Positions 1 through 7,111 are shown, counted from the first letter of the stretch. The stretch is DNA of 7,478 bases from Geminicoccaceae bacterium (GCA_020446285.1 JAGREZ010000183.1:1-7478), one strand, 5' to 3'. Numbers and translations: made by a program. The notes: generated from the letters alone by a model not told the origin.

Positions 1-1908
1 AACACGCTGAACAGCGTGGCTCCGTCGCTGATCTATGCCGAGGGCGATCTCATCAAGCGGGCGATGCGGGATCTCTATTCCCGCGACCTCGAGGAAGTGC
101 TGGTCGAGGGCGAGGACGGCTATCGCATGGCCAAGCGGCTCATGCAGATGATGATGCCGAGCCGTGCGCGCAACGTGAAGCAGTATAAGGACGAGCTGCC
201 GCTCTTCTATCGCTACCGGGTCGAGGATCAGCTCGATGCGATGCACAGTCCCACCGTGTATCTGCCCTCGGGCGGCTCGATCGTCATTCACACCACCGAG
301 GCGCTGACCGCCATCGACGTCAATTCCGGTCGCTCGACACGCGAGCGGCATATCGACGAGACGGCGGTGAAGACCAATCTCGAGGCCGCCGACGAGGTGG
401 CAAGGCAGCTTCGCCTGCGCGATCTCGCCGGGCTCATCGTCATCGATTTCATCGACATGGCTGAGATGCGTCACCAGCGGCAGGTCGAACGTCGCTTCCG
501 CGAGGCGCTGAAGGTCGACCGGGCGCGTGTGCAGGTCGGCAAGATCAGCATGTTCGGCCTTCTCGAACTGTCGCGCCAGCGCCTGCGGGCGAGCCTGCAG
601 GAGCTCTCCTCGCAGCCCTGTCCGACCTGTTCCGGCCTTGGCGTGATCCGTTCCACCGAGAGCTGTGCCCTGCAGGCCCTGCGCTTCGTACAGGAAGAGG
701 GGATCCGCAACGAGGTCGAGGAAATCTCGCTGACATTGCCGGTGGATGTCGGGCTCTATCTTCTCAACAACAAGCGTGAGGCGCTGGTCAGGCTCGAGGA
801 GCGTTACGCGCTTTCCGTGAGCGTGCAGGTCGACGACCAGATGCATGCGCCGCACATGGATGTGCAGACGGTCAAGCGCTCCGCCGGCGATGGCGAAGCC
901 GGCGAGGAGGCGGAATCGCAGCCGGCCCGGCCCCAGGCCCGCCAGCCGGATGAGCGCGGCGATGGTCCGAAGTCGCGTCAGGCCGCCGACGAGGACGAGG
1001 AGGGTCGCGGACGCGGCAAGCGCCGCCGCCGCCGCCGCCGCCGCCGGGGCAGTGGCGATGGTCAGGATGGCGGACAGGACGAGCAGCAGACCGCGCTGGA
1101 GAACGGGACGCAGGACGAGGATGCGGATGCGGCGGATGCCGATGATGGCGAGGGCCAGACGGCTGGGGCCGATGGTCCCGTCAACGCTGCCGAAGGATCC
1201 GCCGCCGAAGGATCCGCCGCCGAAGGATCTGCCGCCGAAGGATCCGACGATGACGGCGATGCTGACGGAGCGGGTGACGAGCGCGAGGAAAAGCCCCGTC
1301 GTCGCCGTCGCCGTTCCCGCCGCTCGTCCGAGGCGTCCACGGCCGATGACGAGCGTCCGGAATCGACGGAGGCGGATGCTGGCGAGAGCGATGCCGCGGA
1401 AAAAGCGGACGACGGATCGCAGGATGATGACGGGACGGCGAAGCCCCGCACTCGCCGCCGTCGCCGTCGCCGCACGCGCGATCAGGACGATACCGCCGAT
1501 GCCGTGCAAACGGCCGATGCTGCCGACGCCGGGCGAGAACCGGAACAGGCTGCAAGTGACGGCGCGGTGCCGGGCGAGAGCGGGGTGGATGCCGGATCAG
1601 CGCTCGATGAGCCGGCTGGCGCAGGCGATCCGGCAGAGGATGTTCCCGCCGTATCGACCGGCGAGTCGCATGGAACGCCCGAGCCTCAGGGCGAGCGTGA
1701 TCCATCGGTCGATGAGAGGGCCGTTTTCGCGCGGACATCGCAAGAGGCTCGCGGAGCCGAAGCCGAACCGGTGGAAGAAGCAAGCTCCGAGCCCGTGATC
1801 CGTGTCATCGAGGGCGGTTCGGGCAGGGCGGAGGAGGAGTCCGCCGATCCACAGGACGAGGAGTCCGGCGAGCCCCGGCGCGGCTGGTGGAGCCGCTGGG
1901 TTCGCTGA
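1..1908 (+). CDS. rne: Ribonuclease E (5'-truncated by window edge)
   Basis: This is the C-terminal part of RNase E, the endonuclease that starts bulk mRNA decay, processes rRNA and tRNA, and scaffolds the degradosome. The frame is open from base 1, so the true start lies upstream. By comparison with E. coli RNase E, about 200 N-terminal residues (most of the S1/RNase H-like part) are missing. Visible hallmarks are the AIDVNSG motif, whose Asp (316-318) matches the Mg-binding D303 of E. coli; the VIDFIDM motif starting near 442, with the second metal-ligand region; and the zinc-link CPTC, with Cys codons at 619 and 628. Conserved catalytic-domain sequence ends near 870. The remaining ~345 residues are low-complexity and probably disordered: acidic stretches alternate with arginine runs at 1018-1047, about 1294-1323 and 1441-1479. 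The protein ends with RRGWWSRWVR; a GWW motif at this place binds PNPase in Caulobacter crescentus. The GTG at 16 is an internal Val codon, not a start. Confidence 0.97.
   Translation, partial: NTLNSVAPSLIYAEGDLIKRAMRDLYSRDLEEVLVEGEDGYRMAKRLMQMMMPSRARNVKQYKDELPLFYRYRVEDQLDAMHSPTVYLPSGGSIVIHTTEALTAIDVNSGRSTRERHIDETAVKTNLEAADEVARQLRLRDLAGLIVIDFIDMAEMRHQRQVERRFREALKVDRARVQVGKISMFGLLELSRQRLRASLQELSSQPCPTCSGLGVIRSTESCALQALRFVQEEGIRNEVEEISLTLPVDVGLYLLNNKREALVRLEERYALSVSVQVDDQMHAPHMDVQTVKRSAGDGEAGEEAESQPARPQARQPDERGDGPKSRQAADEDEEGRGRGKRRRRRRRRRGSGDGQDGGQDEQQTALENGTQDEDADAADADDGEGQTAGADGPVNAAEGSAAEGSAAEGSAAEGSDDDGDADGAGDEREEKPRRRRRRSRRSSEASTADDERPESTEADAGESDAAEKADDGSQDDDGTAKPRTRRRRRRRTRDQDDTADAVQTADAADAGREPEQAASDGAVPGESGVDAGSALDEPAGAGDPAEDVPAVSTGESHGTPEPQGERDPSVDERAVFARTSQEARGAEAEPVEEASSEPVIRVIEGGSGRAEEESADPQDEESGEPRRGWWSRWVR
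1021..1044 (+). repeat. (CGC)8 trinucleotide run in the rne tail
   Basis: Eight consecutive CGC codons followed by CGG encode nine arginines in a row after a lysine. The run is in frame, so slippage by whole units would only change the length of the arginine tract in the disordered tail of RNase E. It is the longest perfect trinucleotide run I see in the window. Similar but imperfect CGC/CGT blocks lie near 1297-1323 and 1456-1476. Confidence 0.9.
1186..1245 (+). repeat. Four tandem 15-bp repeats encoding AAEGS
   Basis: Four head-to-tail 15-bp units lie at 1186-1200, 1201-1215, 1216-1230 and 1231-1245. They are almost identical: the first unit has GCT instead of GCC as its first codon, and the third ends in TCT instead of TCC. 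Each unit encodes Ala-Ala-Glu-Gly-Ser within the disordered tail of RNase E, just before an acidic stretch. The near identity suggests recent tandem duplication. As 15 is a multiple of three, copy number can change without breaking the frame. Confidence 0.93.
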
Positions 1909-1934
1909 CCGGGCGACGCTCATTTTTCTTCCAT

Positions 1935-1974
1935 CCGGGGACGCCTTCCTGTCGCGGTTCGGGGGGCGTCCCGG
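1935..1974. terminator. Candidate bidirectional terminator hairpin between convergent genes
   Basis: The arms are CCGGGGACGCC (1935-1945) and GGCGTCCCGG (1965-1974). They pair almost perfectly, with one bulged G, around a 19-nt loop. The hairpin fills the 67-bp gap between the stop codons of rne and the aminotransferase, where a shared terminator would be expected. It is not a textbook intrinsic terminator: no T-run follows the second arm on the plus strand, and the T-rich stretch CATTTTTCTT (1921-1930) gives A, not U, in the minus-strand transcript. It could instead act as a 3'-end stabilising stem for either mRNA. Confidence 0.45.
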
Positions 1975-1975
1975 T

Positions 1976-3148
1976 TCAGCTTCGCAAGCTCTCGAGCCAT
2001 CCGCCGAAACGTTTGCAGGCTTCCTCGATATCGGCCGTATCGCCGGCATAGGAGAAGCGCACGAATTCGTGACCACGGACGGGATCGAAGTCGACGCCGG
2101 GCGTGATCGCGATCCCCGTCTCGGCAAGAAGCCGACTGCAGAAGGCGATGGAATCGTCGCTGTATGCGCCGATATGGGCATAGGCGTAGAAGGCGCCTTC
2201 GGCCGGGGCGATCCTGTCGAGGCCGGCGCCTGTCAGGCCCGCGAGCAGGATGTCGCGATTGCGGCGATAGACATCGAGGCGGCGGCGATACACATCTTCG
2301 GCTGAGAGTGCCGCGAGTGCTGCATGCTGGCCCACGGTGGAAGCGGAAATATAGAGGTTCTGCGCGAGCCGCTCGACCGCGGCCACGAGGTCGTCGGGAA
2401 GGACCAGCCAGCCGATGCGCCATCCGGTCATGGCGAAGAACTTCGAGAAACTGTTGACGATGATGGCATTGTCGGTGTGCCTCAGGACGGTTTCCGCTGG
2501 CCGGTCGAAGGTGATGCCGTGATAGATCTCGTCCGAGACCAGTCGCGTGCCGGAGCGCTCGCACCACTTAACGATTGCCGCGAGATCGCCGGATCCGATC
2601 ATCGAGCCGGTCGGATTGGCGGGGCTCGCGATCACAAGGCCGTGAACCGGTTGCGCGAGCGCCTCGAGATCCGCGACCGTCGGCTGGAAGCCGTTTTCCG
2701 CTTTCGCCTCGATCCGCACCACCTCGATCCCGAGTGCCTCGAGAGTGTTGCGGTAGCAGGGATAGCCCGGATCGGCGACGGCCACACGATCGCCCGGATC
2801 GAATGCGGCGAGAAAGGCGAGCACGAAGCCGCCCGAGGCACCGGCGGTGACGGCGATCCGCCCGCGATCGATGGCAAGATCGTGCCATCGGCCGTAGAGA
2901 CCGGCGATGCCCGCGCGCAGTTCGTCGATGCCGAAGGCGTTGGTGTAGCCGGTCGCCCGTCCGCGCATCGCCCGTGCGGCGGCTTCGGTGACGGATTCCG
3001 GCGCGCCGCCGCCGGGCTCGCCGAGTTCGAGATGGAGCACGCGCTCGCCTGAAGCCTGTCGCGCGTTGGCCGCACGGAGAACATCCATGGCAAGAAACGC
3101 CTTGATCCGGCCGCGTTCGGATGGCTGCACGATTTGCTCCGATTTCAT
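1976..3148 (-). CDS. PLP-dependent aminotransferase, class I/II (fold type I)
   Basis: This 390-residue cytosolic enzyme transfers an amino group between an amino acid and a 2-oxo acid using pyridoxal phosphate. Its length is normal for aspartate-aminotransferase-like class I/II members. Seen in order: the substrate-side LELGEPGGG segment (40-48); the GASGG cofactor phosphate loop (103-107); DPGYPCYR (126-133), with the ring-stacking Tyr; ASPANPTG (174-181), with Asn178; SDEIYHG (205-211), with Asp206 and Tyr209; NSFSKFFAMTGWRIG (232-246), with the Schiff-base Lys236 and phosphate-binding Arg244; and VRFSYA (363-368), with Arg364 expected to bind the substrate carboxylate. All catalytic residues are present. 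The ATG at 3146-3148 is preceded by AAGGA at 8-nt spacing, which supports the start. It is convergent with rne and divergent from the M48 protease gene. The amino-acid substrate cannot be told from sequence; aspartate, aromatic or alanine-type donors are all possible. Confidence 0.95.
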   Translation of the reverse strand: MKSEQIVQPSERGRIKAFLAMDVLRAANARQASGERVLHLELGEPGGGAPESVTEAAARAMRGRATGYTNAFGIDELRAGIAGLYGRWHDLAIDRGRIAVTAGASGGFVLAFLAAFDPGDRVAVADPGYPCYRNTLEALGIEVVRIEAKAENGFQPTVADLEALAQPVHGLVIASPANPTGSMIGSGDLAAIVKWCERSGTRLVSDEIYHGITFDRPAETVLRHTDNAIIVNSFSKFFAMTGWRIGWLVLPDDLVAAVERLAQNLYISASTVGQHAALAALSAEDVYRRRLDVYRRNRDILLAGLTGAGLDRIAPAEGAFYAYAHIGAYSDDSIAFCSRLLAETGIAITPGVDFDPVRGHEFVRFSYAGDTADIEEACKRFGGWLESLRS

Positions 3149-3156
3149 TAAACAAA

Positions 3157-3161
3157 TCCTT
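3157..3161 (-). promoter_or_regulatory. Ribosome binding site of the aminotransferase gene
   Basis: AAGGA on the minus strand lies 8 nt before the ATG at 3146-3148. It supports that start codon over other in-frame choices. Confidence 0.75.
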
Positions 3162-3213
3162 ACCGGCGCATGGCATAATCGTTTGTGGCTGGAAAGGTAA
3201 GGGCGACATTGTC

Positions 3214-3235
3214 ATGCCTTTGGGTTATGCCTTTG
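3214..3235. repeat. Paired 9-bp direct repeat in the divergent intergenic region
   Basis: ATGCCTTTG occurs at 3214-3222 and again at 3227-3235, a 13-bp period, inside the 144-bp gap between the divergent aminotransferase and M48 protease starts. The position would suit a regulator binding site, but 13 bp is not an integral helical turn and no known operator is recognised. I could not pick a convincing -35/-10 pair in this gap on either strand. Confidence 0.4.
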
Positions 3236-3292
3236 CCGATCATCCAGCTGTCGCCACGCGCGCGAGCGCATCTTGCCGGATTTGGGAACGGG

Positions 3293-4627
3293 ATGAGGGT
3301 CAGCTTGCCAGTCAGTTTCGCTTGGAGCAGGTGTTTTTGCCTCCTGAACCTGTTCGCGTTCGTCTTCCTTTCCGGTACCGCATCGGCGCAGATGATCCGC
3401 GACGAGGAGATCGAGCGGATCCTCAAGCGCGTGTCGACACCGATCTTCGAGGCGGCGAATCTCGATCCGGGCTCGGTGCGGATCTATCTTCTCGCCAACG
3501 AGCAGCTGAACGCATTCGTCGCCGGCGGGCAGAATCTGTTCATCCATACGGGGCTGCTCATGCGCAGCGAAACTCTCGATCAGGTCGCGGGTGTGATCGC
3601 GCATGAAACCGGACATATCGCTGGCGGCCATCTCTCGCGACTTGGCGGGGCCAGCCGCAATGCCGCGACCGAGGCACTGGTGGGTGCGCTTCTCGGTGCT
3701 GCGGCCGCGGTCGCCGGCGCGCCGCAACTCGGCACGGCGATCATGGCCGGCGGTGCCACCGTCGCCGAGCGGAACCTTCTCGCGTTCAGCCGAAGCCAGG
3801 AGCAGGCCGCCGATCAGGCGGCGATCTCCTATCTGCAGACAGCCGGCCGCTCCCCCGAAGGGCTCCTCCAGTTCTTCCGCATCCTCGAAACCCGCAATCT
3901 GCGCATCAGCGTCGATGGTGCGGAATTCCTTCGAACCCATCCGCTCACCCGCAACCGCATCATCTTCCTCGAGAACCAGAGCGAGCGTTCGTCCCTCCAC
4001 GGCAAGCCCGAAAGCGAGCTCGACCGGATCGAGCATCAGCGCATGGTGGCCAAGCTCGACGGATTTCTCGATGACAAGGCGCAGGTCATGCAGCGCTGGC
4101 AGGGTGAGACGGTAGCCGGCCGCTATGCCCGCGCGATCGCCCACTACCGCGCTTCCGAGATCGACATCGCGCTGGATCTGCTCGGCGAGCTTCTGGCCGA
4201 GATACCGGAGGATCCCTGGTTTCTCGAACTCGAGGGACAGATCCTGTTCGAGACCGGGCGGACCGGTGACGCGATCGGTCCCTACAGACAGGCGAATGCA
4301 ATCGTCGATGACAGCGCGCTCCTCAAACTCGGGCTGGCGCGCGCCCTGATCGAGAGTGACGAGGAACCGGACGAGGCCATCGAGCTCCTTCGCGAGGCGA
4401 CCGTGATCGAGCCGCGCAATCCGACGTTCTGGCGCTTTCTCGGTGTCGCTCTCGGGCGCAATGGCGAGGAGGGCGAGGCGTCGCTCGCCTTTGCCGAACA
4501 TGCGGTACTCTCGGGCAATCGCGAGGATGCCGATCTTTATCTGTCCCGTGCCCGAAAGCACGTTTCGCAGGGCGATCCGGGATGGGTGCATCTGCTCGAC
4601 CTCGAGCGCGCCGCAAGCGAAATCTGA
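3293..4627 (+). CDS. Secreted M48 zinc metalloprotease with TPR repeats (BepA-like)
   Basis: This 444-residue periplasmic protein of the BepA (YfgC) type is expected to degrade or help fold misassembled outer-membrane and envelope proteins. I chose the ATG at 3293 because it begins a clean signal peptide: Arg2, a hydrophobic core LLNLFAFVFL, and a likely cut after TASA (residue 32). The GTG at 3185 or ATG at 3227 would put 22-36 residues in front of it. A weak GGGA lies upstream. The peptidase domain carries the zinc motif HETGH (104-108) and the third ligand in SQEQAAD (Glu170, with Asp174). Between them lies a Gly/Ala-rich hydrophobic segment (about 126-159). A conserved RTHPLTRNR segment follows at about 214-222. 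Residues about 278-424 form helical TPR-like repeats for substrate or partner binding, as in BepA. It sits upstream of the DsbA-like gene on the same strand with a 154-bp gap, so both act on exported proteins. Confidence 0.93.
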   Translation: MRVSLPVSFAWSRCFCLLNLFAFVFLSGTASAQMIRDEEIERILKRVSTPIFEAANLDPGSVRIYLLANEQLNAFVAGGQNLFIHTGLLMRSETLDQVAGVIAHETGHIAGGHLSRLGGASRNAATEALVGALLGAAAAVAGAPQLGTAIMAGGATVAERNLLAFSRSQEQAADQAAISYLQTAGRSPEGLLQFFRILETRNLRISVDGAEFLRTHPLTRNRIIFLENQSERSSLHGKPESELDRIEHQRMVAKLDGFLDDKAQVMQRWQGETVAGRYARAIAHYRASEIDIALDLLGELLAEIPEDPWFLELEGQILFETGRTGDAIGPYRQANAIVDDSALLKLGLARALIESDEEPDEAIELLREATVIEPRNPTFWRFLGVALGRNGEEGEASLAFAEHAVLSGNREDADLYLSRARKHVSQGDPGWVHLLDLERAASEI

Positions 4628-4692
4628 GGGTGGTTCGCGGGGCGGTAGCGCGGTTGTGAGAGGAAATCGGACGGTCGGGCGTGCATTCTCGC

Positions 4693-4707
4693 TGTGGCGG
4701 CTCCACA
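4693..4707. other. Small hairpin in the M48 protease-DsbA gap
   Basis: TGTGG (4693-4697) and CCACA (4703-4707) form a 5-bp stem around a 5-nt loop in the 154-bp gap between the M48 protease and DsbA-like genes. There is no T-run after it, so I do not call it a terminator. The gap otherwise holds G-rich sequence (about 4708-4730) and no recognisable promoter, so separate transcription of the DsbA-like gene is neither shown nor excluded. Confidence 0.25.
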
Positions 4708-4771
4708 AGGGGCGGCCCGGCAGGGGCGGGACAACGGATGCTGTCGGTTCGGCGGCAAATTCGATGACAAA

Positions 4772-4777
4772 GGTGGA
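4772..4777 (+). promoter_or_regulatory. Ribosome binding site of the DsbA/ScsC-like gene
   Basis: GGTGGA ends 4 nt before the ATG at 4782. It favours this start over the in-frame ATG at 4764, which has no such motif in front of it and would add six residues before the signal peptide. Confidence 0.65.
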
Positions 4778-4781
4778 AATC

Positions 4782-5525
4782 ATGCGTCAGCGCTTCGTTA
4801 CCTGGATGATCGCAGCGGCCATCGCCGGTGCGGCGATCATGCAGGATGCCGGTCGGGCCGCGGCTCAGGATCCTGTTTCCGGGCTTACGACCGGGCAGAT
4901 CGAACAGATCGTTCGCGATTATCTGCTGCGCGAGCCGGAAGTGATCTACGAGGCGCTTCAGGTTTTCCAGGAACGGCAGAAATCGGCGGAAGCCGCCCGT
5001 CAGAAGGAAATCGTGGCGGAAAAGAGCGACGAGATCTTCAATGATGATCGCGATGCCGAGGTCAATCCGGATGGTGACGTGACGCTCGTCGAATTCTTCG
5101 ATTATCGTTGCGGCTACTGCCGGCGGATGACGGAGGGCCTGCGGTCGCTCGTCGGCGACGATACGGGCATTCGCCTCGTCTTCAAGGAGTTCCCGATCCT
5201 CGGCGAGGACAGCATGCGCGCGTCGAAGGCGGCGCTCGCGGCCAAGCGGCAGGGTGCTTATGACGGGTTCCATGCCGCACTGATGACCGCAAGCGACATG
5301 TCCATGGAGGCGATCGAGCGGCTCGCCGATCACTACGAGCTCGATTTCGACAAGCTGGCCGAGGATATGGAGAGCGAGGAGGTCGCGGCACAGATTTCCG
5401 ACACGCTCAGGCTCGGCCATACGCTTGGAATCTCCGGCACGCCGAGTTTCATCATCGGCGAAACGGTCATCCCCGGCGCCATTCCCGTCGACCAGCTTGC
5501 CGAACTGGTCGAACAGCACCGTTAG
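4782..5525 (+). CDS. Periplasmic DsbA/ScsC-family thiol-disulfide oxidoreductase
   Basis: This 247-residue exported thioredoxin-fold protein is expected to form or rearrange disulfide bonds in envelope proteins. A signal peptide covers residues 1-28 (Arg2 and Arg4, an Ala-rich core, likely cut after GRAAA/Q). Residues about 35-85 form a charged helical N-terminal segment, starting LTTGQIEQIVRDYL, that resembles the ScsC N-terminal oligomerisation domain. The catalytic domain starts with VTLVEFFDYRCGYC; the active-site pair is Cys110 and Cys113 (CGYC). The cis-proline loop is GTPSF (Pro221), followed by a typical IIGETVIPGAIP segment. Beyond the two catalytic cysteines I see no others. It lies downstream of the M48 protease, so a shared role in envelope folding is plausible. 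Whether it is an oxidase (DsbA) or a trimeric isomerase (ScsC) cannot be decided; the N-terminal helical region favours the ScsC-type group. No membrane DsbB or ScsB partner is in the window. Confidence 0.93.
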   Translation: MRQRFVTWMIAAAIAGAAIMQDAGRAAAQDPVSGLTTGQIEQIVRDYLLREPEVIYEALQVFQERQKSAEAARQKEIVAEKSDEIFNDDRDAEVNPDGDVTLVEFFDYRCGYCRRMTEGLRSLVGDDTGIRLVFKEFPILGEDSMRASKAALAAKRQGAYDGFHAALMTASDMSMEAIERLADHYELDFDKLAEDMESEEVAAQISDTLRLGHTLGISGTPSFIIGETVIPGAIPVDQLAELVEQHR

Positions 5526-5694
5526 CTGCTGGAGCAGTGCCGCCCGGTTGTGCAGGGGCGATCACGATCCGCGCCTTTTCTGTGAGAGAACGCAACTTCC
5601 GGCGTTTTCGCCTCTCGACAGGGCGTGAGAACTTTCTTACCCTTGCGTTTGTCGTGAACGAGAAATTCGCCTGTCGGTATCATTCATCCTTCAT

Positions 5695-5699
5695 GGAGG
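5695..5699 (+). promoter_or_regulatory. Strong Shine-Dalgarno deciding the spoVR start
   Basis: GGAGG lies 8 nt before the GTG at 5708-5710, which is ideal spacing. The same bases sit inside the alternative ATG reading (ATG at 5693), which has no ribosome binding site of its own. This supports a GTG start for the SpoVR protein. Confidence 0.7.
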
Positions 5700-5707
5700 T
5701 CGATGCC

Positions 5708-7111
5708 GTGACGAACTGGTCGATGACCGATCTCGAATCCTGGGACGCACGGGTCCTCGAAAAGGTGGCCGAATCCGGTCTCGACTGTTACGAGCAGGAA
5801 TTCGAGGTATGTGATCAGGAGGCCATGCTGGGCTACATGGCCTATCACGGCATGCCTTCGCACTATCCGCACTGGAGCTTCGGCAAGGCGTTCGAACAGA
5901 CGAGGACGCGCTATGGCCATGGCGTGACCGGGCTGCCCTACGAGATGGTGATCAATTCCGATCCGTGTCTCGCCTATCTGATGCGCGACAACAGCCTTGC
6001 CCTGCAGGTACTCACGATCGCGCATGTCTACGGTCACAACGATTTCTTCAAGAACAATTTCACTTTTACGAGTGCGACGCGCGCCGGCGACACGATCAGC
6101 GCCTTCAAGCGGCGGGCCGAAAGGGTTCGCGGCTATATCGAGGATCCGTCCATCGGCCCCGATCTGGTCGAGGCCTTTCTCGACGCGGCGCATGCGCTTT
6201 CCATGAACCGTTCGCGCAACGCGGTGACGCCGAGGCTGGACCGGCGCGAACAGGTGCGACGCCTTGTTGAAGCGTCCGCTCCGCGCAGCGATCCATTTGC
6301 CGGACTGCATGTTGCCGAGGCCGTGCCGGAGGTGGATCTGAGTCGCGTTCCGCTCGAACCGGACGGTGACATCCTGCTGTTCATCCGCGACCACAACCCT
6401 GATCTCGCCGGCTGGCAGCGAGACCTTCTGACCATCGTCGACGAGGAGGCCCGCTACTTCATCCCGCAGATCGAGACCAAGATCATGAACGAGGGTTGGG
6501 CGAGCTACTGGCATCACAAGATCATGACCAGTCTCGATCTGCCGCAGGAGATCCATCTGGAATTCCTCGTTCGCCACAATCAGGTGATCTGCCCGCATCC
6601 GGGCGGCCTCAACCCGTATCATGTCGGCTACATGGTCTGGCACGATATCGAGAAGCGTTTCGGCGGGCCGGATACGAAGGAGGGTCGCGAGAAGATGATG
6701 CAGGTGCGCGAGAGCGACCGTGACGTCGCCTTCCTGCGCCGCTTTCTCACCCACGAACTGATGCAGGAACTCGATCTCTTCTCATGGGCGCCGCGCGGCG
6801 AGAATCTGGTGGTCGATGCGGTGAGCGACGAGGAGAACTGGGAGAAGGTCAGGAACAAGCTGCTCCAGCAGATCGGTTGCGGCTCGATGCCGGTCATCCG
6901 CATCACCGACTGCGATCACCGGGGCGCACGGACGCTCTATCTCGTCCACGATCATGACGGCCGCGACCTCGATCTTTCACAGGCGGAAAAGACCCTCGAC
7001 CATCTGCGCTATCTCTGGGGCCACGACATCTATCTCGAAACCCTCCTGCGCGAGAAGAAGGCCCTCCTGACAGCCACCGACGACGGATTCGACGCAAAGT
7101 TGCTCAGTTGA
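5708..7111 (+). CDS. spoVR: SpoVR family protein, short (Bacillus-like) form
   Basis: A 467-residue cytosolic protein (no signal peptide or membrane segment) of the SpoVR family, named for a B. subtilis spore-cortex gene and present in many non-sporulating bacteria (E. coli YcgB). The biochemical function is not established. Family signatures: GMPSHYPHWSFGKAFE (48-63), ELVINSDP-like EMVINSDP (79-86), IAHVYGHNDFFKNN (104-117) with conserved His and Asp, MNEGWASYWHHKIM (260-273), and LNPYHVGYMVWHDIEKRF (301-318). All are intact. The length matches the ~470-residue Bacillus form rather than the ~510-residue proteobacterial YcgB form, and the N-terminal block is also nearer the former. I chose GTG 5708 for its strong ribosome binding site; ATG 5693 would add five residues. 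The usual companions, the PrkA/YeaG kinase and YeaH, are not in the 180 bp upstream or downstream here. The 182-bp gap after the DsbA-like gene suggests its own promoter, though none is clear. Confidence 0.93.
   Translation: MTNWSMTDLESWDARVLEKVAESGLDCYEQEFEVCDQEAMLGYMAYHGMPSHYPHWSFGKAFEQTRTRYGHGVTGLPYEMVINSDPCLAYLMRDNSLALQVLTIAHVYGHNDFFKNNFTFTSATRAGDTISAFKRRAERVRGYIEDPSIGPDLVEAFLDAAHALSMNRSRNAVTPRLDRREQVRRLVEASAPRSDPFAGLHVAEAVPEVDLSRVPLEPDGDILLFIRDHNPDLAGWQRDLLTIVDEEARYFIPQIETKIMNEGWASYWHHKIMTSLDLPQEIHLEFLVRHNQVICPHPGGLNPYHVGYMVWHDIEKRFGGPDTKEGREKMMQVRESDRDVAFLRRFLTHELMQELDLFSWAPRGENLVVDAVSDEENWEKVRNKLLQQIGCGSMPVIRITDCDHRGARTLYLVHDHDGRDLDLSQAEKTLDHLRYLWGHDIYLETLLREKKALLTATDDGFDAKLLS

Noticed and set aside
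16..18. GTG as a start codon for the RNase E frame
   Set aside because: The frame continues to base 1, and the residues before it (NTLNS) continue the conserved RNase E sequence. The gene is cut by the window edge.
1181..1260. Tandem repeats in rne as a CRISPR-like array
   Set aside because: The units are contiguous, with no spacers, and encode an in-frame AAEGS peptide.
845..1798. 317-codon plus-strand frame overlapping the rne tail in another register
   Set aside because: It is an out-of-frame reading of the low-complexity charged tail and its repeats. The rne frame continues to the conserved GWW C-terminus.
2324..3052. 242-codon plus-strand frame inside the aminotransferase
   Set aside because: The minus-strand enzyme has every catalytic motif; this frame has none and no start signal.
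3185..3292. Upstream GTG (3185) or ATG (3227) starts for the M48 protease
   Set aside because: Either would put 22-36 residues with no export features in front of an otherwise ideal signal peptide beginning at ATG 3293.
3212..4783. 523-codon open frame on the minus strand opposite the M48 protease gene
   Set aside because: It is antisense to a gene with an intact HExxH motif, signal peptide and TPRs. Its own translation has no recognisable domain. Long antisense frames are expected in GC-rich genes.
4323..5519. 398-codon minus-strand frame opposite the end of the M48 gene and the DsbA-like gene
   Set aside because: It overlaps two well-supported genes and shows no domain or ribosome binding site support; it is a GC-driven shadow.
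5526..5560. CTGCTGGAGCAG palindrome after the DsbA-like gene as a terminator
   Set aside because: The loop is too small, the stem short, and no T-run follows.
5684..6754. 356-codon minus-strand frame opposite spoVR
   Set aside because: SpoVR family motifs on the plus strand are intact throughout. The antisense translation lacks any family signature.
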